From Leptolyngbya sp. NIES-3755 (GTDB lineage Bacteria; Cyanobacteriota; Cyanobacteriia; Leptolyngbyales; Leptolyngbyaceae): DNA of 64,000 nt. The stretch spans positions 5,155,030 through 5,219,029 of the forward strand of contig AP017308.1 in NCBI GenBank assembly GCA_001548435.1, read 5' to 3'. The notes beneath the pieces were generated by a model. That model saw nothing but the letters and a program-made list of their open reading frames with translations, searched no databases and had not been told where the DNA came from. The translations under genes and the position numbers were made by a program. Below, one piece after another: positions 62,522 through 64,000 of this stretch (position 1 is the stretch's first letter; the number at the start of each line of letters is the position of its first letter).

Positions 62522-62904
62522 AGAAAGTGATTCGGACTGATGCGGCTCCTGCTCCAGTAGGACCTTACAATCAAGCGATCGTGGCTCAAGGGTTGGTGTT
62601 TGTGGCGGGACAGATTTCGCTTGATCCAGCGACAGGTGAAATTGTTGGAGCAGGGGATGTTGTGGCTCAAACAGAACGGGCGTTGACGAGCATGAGAGCG
62701 ATTTTGGAAGCGGCGGGATCATCGATGTCGAATGTAGTCAAGACGACGGTATTTTTGAAGGATATTAATGATTTTGCGGCGATGAATGGGGTTTATGCGA
62801 AGTACTTTGAGGAAGAGACTGCGCCTGCTCGGATTTGTGTGGAGGTGGGACGATTGCCAAAAGATTTGTTAGTTGAGATTGATTGTATTGCGACTGTGGG
62901 TTAA
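62518..62904 (+). CDS. ridA: RidA family enamine/imine deaminase
   Basis: This 128-residue protein is a RidA homologue: [33 protein letters not shown] and [19 protein letters not shown], with the substrate-binding Arg in PARICVEV. RidA hydrolyses reactive enamines made by PLP enzymes such as threonine dehydratase. It is translationally coupled to the upstream Nudix gene through a 4-bp overlap. Confidence 0.95.
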   Translation: MKKVIRTDAAPAPVGPYNQAIVAQGLVFVAGQISLDPATGEIVGAGDVVAQTERALTSMRAILEAAGSSMSNVVKTTVFLKDINDFAAMNGVYAKYFEEETAPARICVEVGRLPKDLLVEIDCIATVG

Positions 62905-62977
62905 GCCCTCATTTTCAGGGAGAAGGGAGCTAGAATCTTGTTCCCTCTCCGCTCAGAGCTATTTTAATGAGTGCCAA

Positions 62978-63661
62978 TCAATTTTGAAGTAACTGTCGAT
63001 CGATCAAGTTTCTCTGAATCGCGATCACCGCAGCTTGAGTTCGATCGTGTACTTCTAACTTTTGCAAAATGGTGTGAACATGAACTCGTACCGTTCCGGG
63101 TGCAATGTACAGCTTTTGAGCAATTTCCTGATTGGTTTTGCCATCTGCAATCAGCGCGAGGATTTCCTGTTCTCGTCGAGTGAGAGCAGAAGTTAATTTA
63201 TCTGAATCACTTGCGGATGTAACCTTGGAATTACTTTCAAAAGCAGCCCGAATTTCAGTCGTAGCAGCAGAATCCCACCAAGATGCTCCCGCCGCAACGG
63301 ATTGAATGGCGAGAATCAAAGTCTGAGACGGCGCACCTTTGAGGCAATAGCCTTGTACTCCAGCTTCGATGATTCGGTTGATCAATGTTTTTTGTGTATG
63401 CGAAGTGAGAACTAGAATGGGCAGATCTGGAGATAACTGCCGAATCTGGCGACAGGCATCGACTCCACCCAGTCCTGGTAGACCGATATCTAAAACGACA
63501 ATGTTCAGCAAGTGGGATTTGACAATTTCGATCGCAGTTTCTCCGTCTTCTGCTTCTGCCACAACTTCTAATCCCGGTTCTCGCTCTAGTCGCACTCGCA
63601 AGCCGAGACGAAACAGTTCATCGTCTTCAACGAGAAGAATTTTGAGGGGTGGAGATGCCAT
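62978..63661 (-). CDS. NarL/FixJ-type response regulator
   Basis: This 227-residue regulator has a receiver (LLVEDDELFRLGLRVR, NIVVLDIGLPGLGGVDA with the Asp, VQGYCLKGAPSQTL with the Lys) and a LuxR-type helix-turn-helix (LTRREQEILALIADGKTNQE). It starts at the ATG at 63661, one base after the stop of the upstream kinase gene, so the two are coupled. Target genes are unknown. Confidence 0.93.
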   Translation of the reverse strand: MASPPLKILLVEDDELFRLGLRVRLEREPGLEVVAEAEDGETAIEIVKSHLLNIVVLDIGLPGLGGVDACRQIRQLSPDLPILVLTSHTQKTLINRIIEAGVQGYCLKGAPSQTLILAIQSVAAGASWWDSAATTEIRAAFESNSKVTSASDSDKLTSALTRREQEILALIADGKTNQEIAQKLYIAPGTVRVHVHTILQKLEVHDRTQAAVIAIQRNLIDRQLLQN

Positions 63662-63662
63662 C

Positions 63663-64000
63663 TTACGCAGAATGGAGAGGATGATACGGGAGCGTTGGCA
63701 GCCGAAAGGCAAAAATTGCCCCAGTTGGATGCCGATTCTCTGCCCAAATTGTACCGCTATGTGCCTCTACAATCTGACGAGACAGATAAAGCCCCAAGCC
63801 TGACCCTTTTGCTTGTCGATCGCTTTGTCCCTGATAAAACCGTTCAAACAGATGCGGGATCTCGTTCAGTTTGACTCCTGCTCCATGATCTTTTACCTTG
63901 ACCGTTTGGTAAGAAGAGCCTGCTTCTAGAACAATCTCAACCTTTTCTCCACGCGGTGAATGGTTAATTGCATTCGCGAGTAAATTTGCTACGACTCGTT
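63663..64000 (-). CDS. Sensor histidine kinase, C-terminal part
   Basis: The frame enters from the right edge and ends TAA at 63663-63665. It holds the ATPase domain: N box (VVANLLANAINHSPRGE), G1 (VKDHGAGV), F box (LFERFYQGQSD) and G2 (GSGLGLYLSRQIVEAHSG). All motifs look intact. It lies immediately upstream of the NarL-type regulator, one base apart, forming a two-component pair. The sensor part is outside the window. Confidence 0.9.
   Translation of the reverse strand, partial: RVVANLLANAINHSPRGEKVEIVLEAGSSYQTVKVKDHGAGVKLNEIPHLFERFYQGQSDRQAKGSGLGLYLSRQIVEAHSGTIWAENRHPTGAIFAFRLPTLPYHPLHSA

Noticed and set aside
1-64000. CRISPR arrays, tRNA or rRNA genes
   Set aside because: No regularly spaced repeats and no tRNA T-loop or rRNA signatures were seen on either strand by eye; tRNAscan and a CRISPR finder would settle it.

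Overview
The window comes from a cyanobacterium, most likely a filamentous, Leptolyngbya-like one. The octamer GCGATCGC (HIP1) occurs throughout. The gene content is photosynthetic or typically cyanobacterial: allophycocyanin-B alpha (apcD), Psb29/Thf1, XisH/XisI, a GAF-GAF-PAS adenylate cyclase of the CyaB type, scattered urease genes and many small toxin-antitoxin cassettes. I found no tRNA, rRNA, CRISPR array or replication origin. The species call is inference.

Layout. 1-2000 is accessory: a partial unknown gene, xisHI between two related direct repeats, and a RelE/ParE-Phd type toxin-antitoxin pair. 2.1-12.4 kb is mostly housekeeping: apcD, DUF924, a hydrolase, Uma2, a CDF metal transporter, cyanase, psb29, a VWA protein, GNAT and a GT39-type glycosyltransferase. 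12.45-19.96 kb is a coherent same-strand block: DUF4079 membrane protein, anchored thioredoxin, CcdA, an OmpR-type two-component system, a Tat-exported two-domain multicopper oxidase, an HhH lipoprotein and an FTR1 iron permease. I read it as a self-regulated oxidative iron (or iron/copper) uptake module. 19.98-24.5 kb carries a large proline-tailed membrane protein diverging from a pseudokinase, then an EamA transporter. 24.46-26.2 kb is RNA-rich: a CRP-like dyad, a structured RNA candidate, a promoter-terminator unit and a c-di-AMP (ydaO/yuaA) riboswitch in front of a universal stress protein.

26.2-37.2 kb holds a CHAD protein, a MtnX-like phosphatase, two lone ABC permeases (one LivH/NatD-like, one MalF-like), purN, a probable 6S RNA with its own promoter and terminator, an M16 peptidase pair and a pentapeptide protein. 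37.4-54.6 kb holds the adenylate cyclase, a cyclic-peptide type ABC exporter, a degenerate histidine kinase, beta-carbonic anhydrase, glyS, an aldo/keto reductase, an orphan TpsB porin, a CheY-like regulator, arsS, ureDAB without ureC, a Coq4 homologue and an SLH protein.

54.8-60.5 kb is the most unusual stretch. A NACHT-pentapeptide (STAND) gene of about 951 codons is split by a 1177-bp ISKra4-like insertion with perfect 8-bp target duplications, and removing it restores the frame exactly. Downstream of its 3' end sit two toxin-antitoxin cassettes (DUF433/DUF5615 and hicB/broken hicA). Each is bounded by copies of the same C-terminal coding tail, one copy identical over 33 bp. The xisHI cassette at the left edge has the same architecture with a different tail, which suggests a shared route of cassette gain at gene ends. 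The window closes with malQ, a Nudix-RidA pair and a NarL-type two-component system cut by the right edge.
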